13,814 nucleotides of DNA, taken from the NCBI GenBank assembly GCA_022729775.1, contig DZBA01000037.1:1-13814 (forward strand), read 5' to 3'. This document shows positions 13,751 to 13,814 of this stretch, piece by piece. How positions within the stretch are numbered: position 1 is the stretch's first letter; the number at the start of each line of letters is the position of its first letter. Origin of the DNA: Anaerolinea thermophila (GTDB taxonomy: Bacteria > Chloroflexota > Anaerolineae > Anaerolineales > Villigracilaceae). Both the position numbers and the translations under genes were made by a program. Below the pieces are notes generated by a model. That model was not told where the DNA came from. It did no database searches and saw nothing but the letters and a program-made list of their open reading frames with translations.

Positions 13751-13814
13751 ACGGGTGGATATGCTTTCTTTATGAATAATACCAACTGAAAATCTTGTTG
13801 TATACCGCCAGCAA

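Noticed and set aside
13770..13814. Possible C-terminal end of another minus-strand gene entering from the right edge (LLAVYNKIFSWYYS then TAA)
   Set aside because: Only 14 codons are visible and two other frames are also open across the same stretch, including the one leading into obg, so no call can be made.

Overview
The window reads as an ordinary chromosomal stretch of an environmental bacterium, most likely a Chloroflexota/Anaerolineae-type organism. This is inference: the DNA is rich in GCGC/CGCG, the secreted protein combines a Thr-Pro linker with DNRLRE-like and cadherin-like modules, and the substrate-binding lipoprotein has an Ala/Pro-rich linker, all of which are common in that group. 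No 16S or other phylogenetic marker apart from obg is present. There is no CRISPR array, tRNA or rRNA, no recognisable transposase and no obvious defence or phage module.

Left third (1-3632, minus strand): one very long reading frame runs off the left edge. It encodes a secreted mosaic protein: signal peptide, a small beta-sandwich-like N-terminus, a right-handed parallel beta-helix, a TP linker, a DNRLRE-like module and a growing array of cadherin-like repeats. Three of the repeat copies are spaced exactly 303 bp apart and are almost identical in DNA. To its right (3810-4544, plus) lies a YfcE-like metallophosphoesterase. Its stop codon sits inside an 11-bp direct repeat that brackets a 194-bp inverted-repeat element, which looks like a MITE-type insertion between the gene and its terminator hairpin (4548-4741).

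Middle (4867-8726): a TakP/DctP-type TRAP transporter for 2-oxo acids or similar carboxylates. The binding lipoprotein (plus) converges on the membrane subunits dctQ-dctM (minus) across a symmetric terminator. A double-ACT GcvR-like protein is divergent from dctQ and shares its short control region.

Right part (8787-13738): an ATP-grasp enzyme and a P1-family (DmpA/BapA) self-processing aminopeptidase, coupled by an ATGA overlap; a SlyD-type FKBP prolyl isomerase; a small membrane-anchored protein of unknown function coupled by ATGA to a DedA-family membrane protein; and the GTPase Obg. Almost every convergent junction carries a perfect hairpin with A-run and T-run flanks that can serve both strands. 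Three genes (ATP-grasp, the small membrane protein, obg) have a -10-like TATAAT/TAAAAT box 5-7 nt before the ATG and no Shine-Dalgarno sequence, suggesting leaderless mRNAs. The most interesting items are the inserted element with its apparent target duplication, the ATP-grasp/P1-peptidase pair and the near-identical cadherin repeats. None of them amounts to a demonstrated new system.
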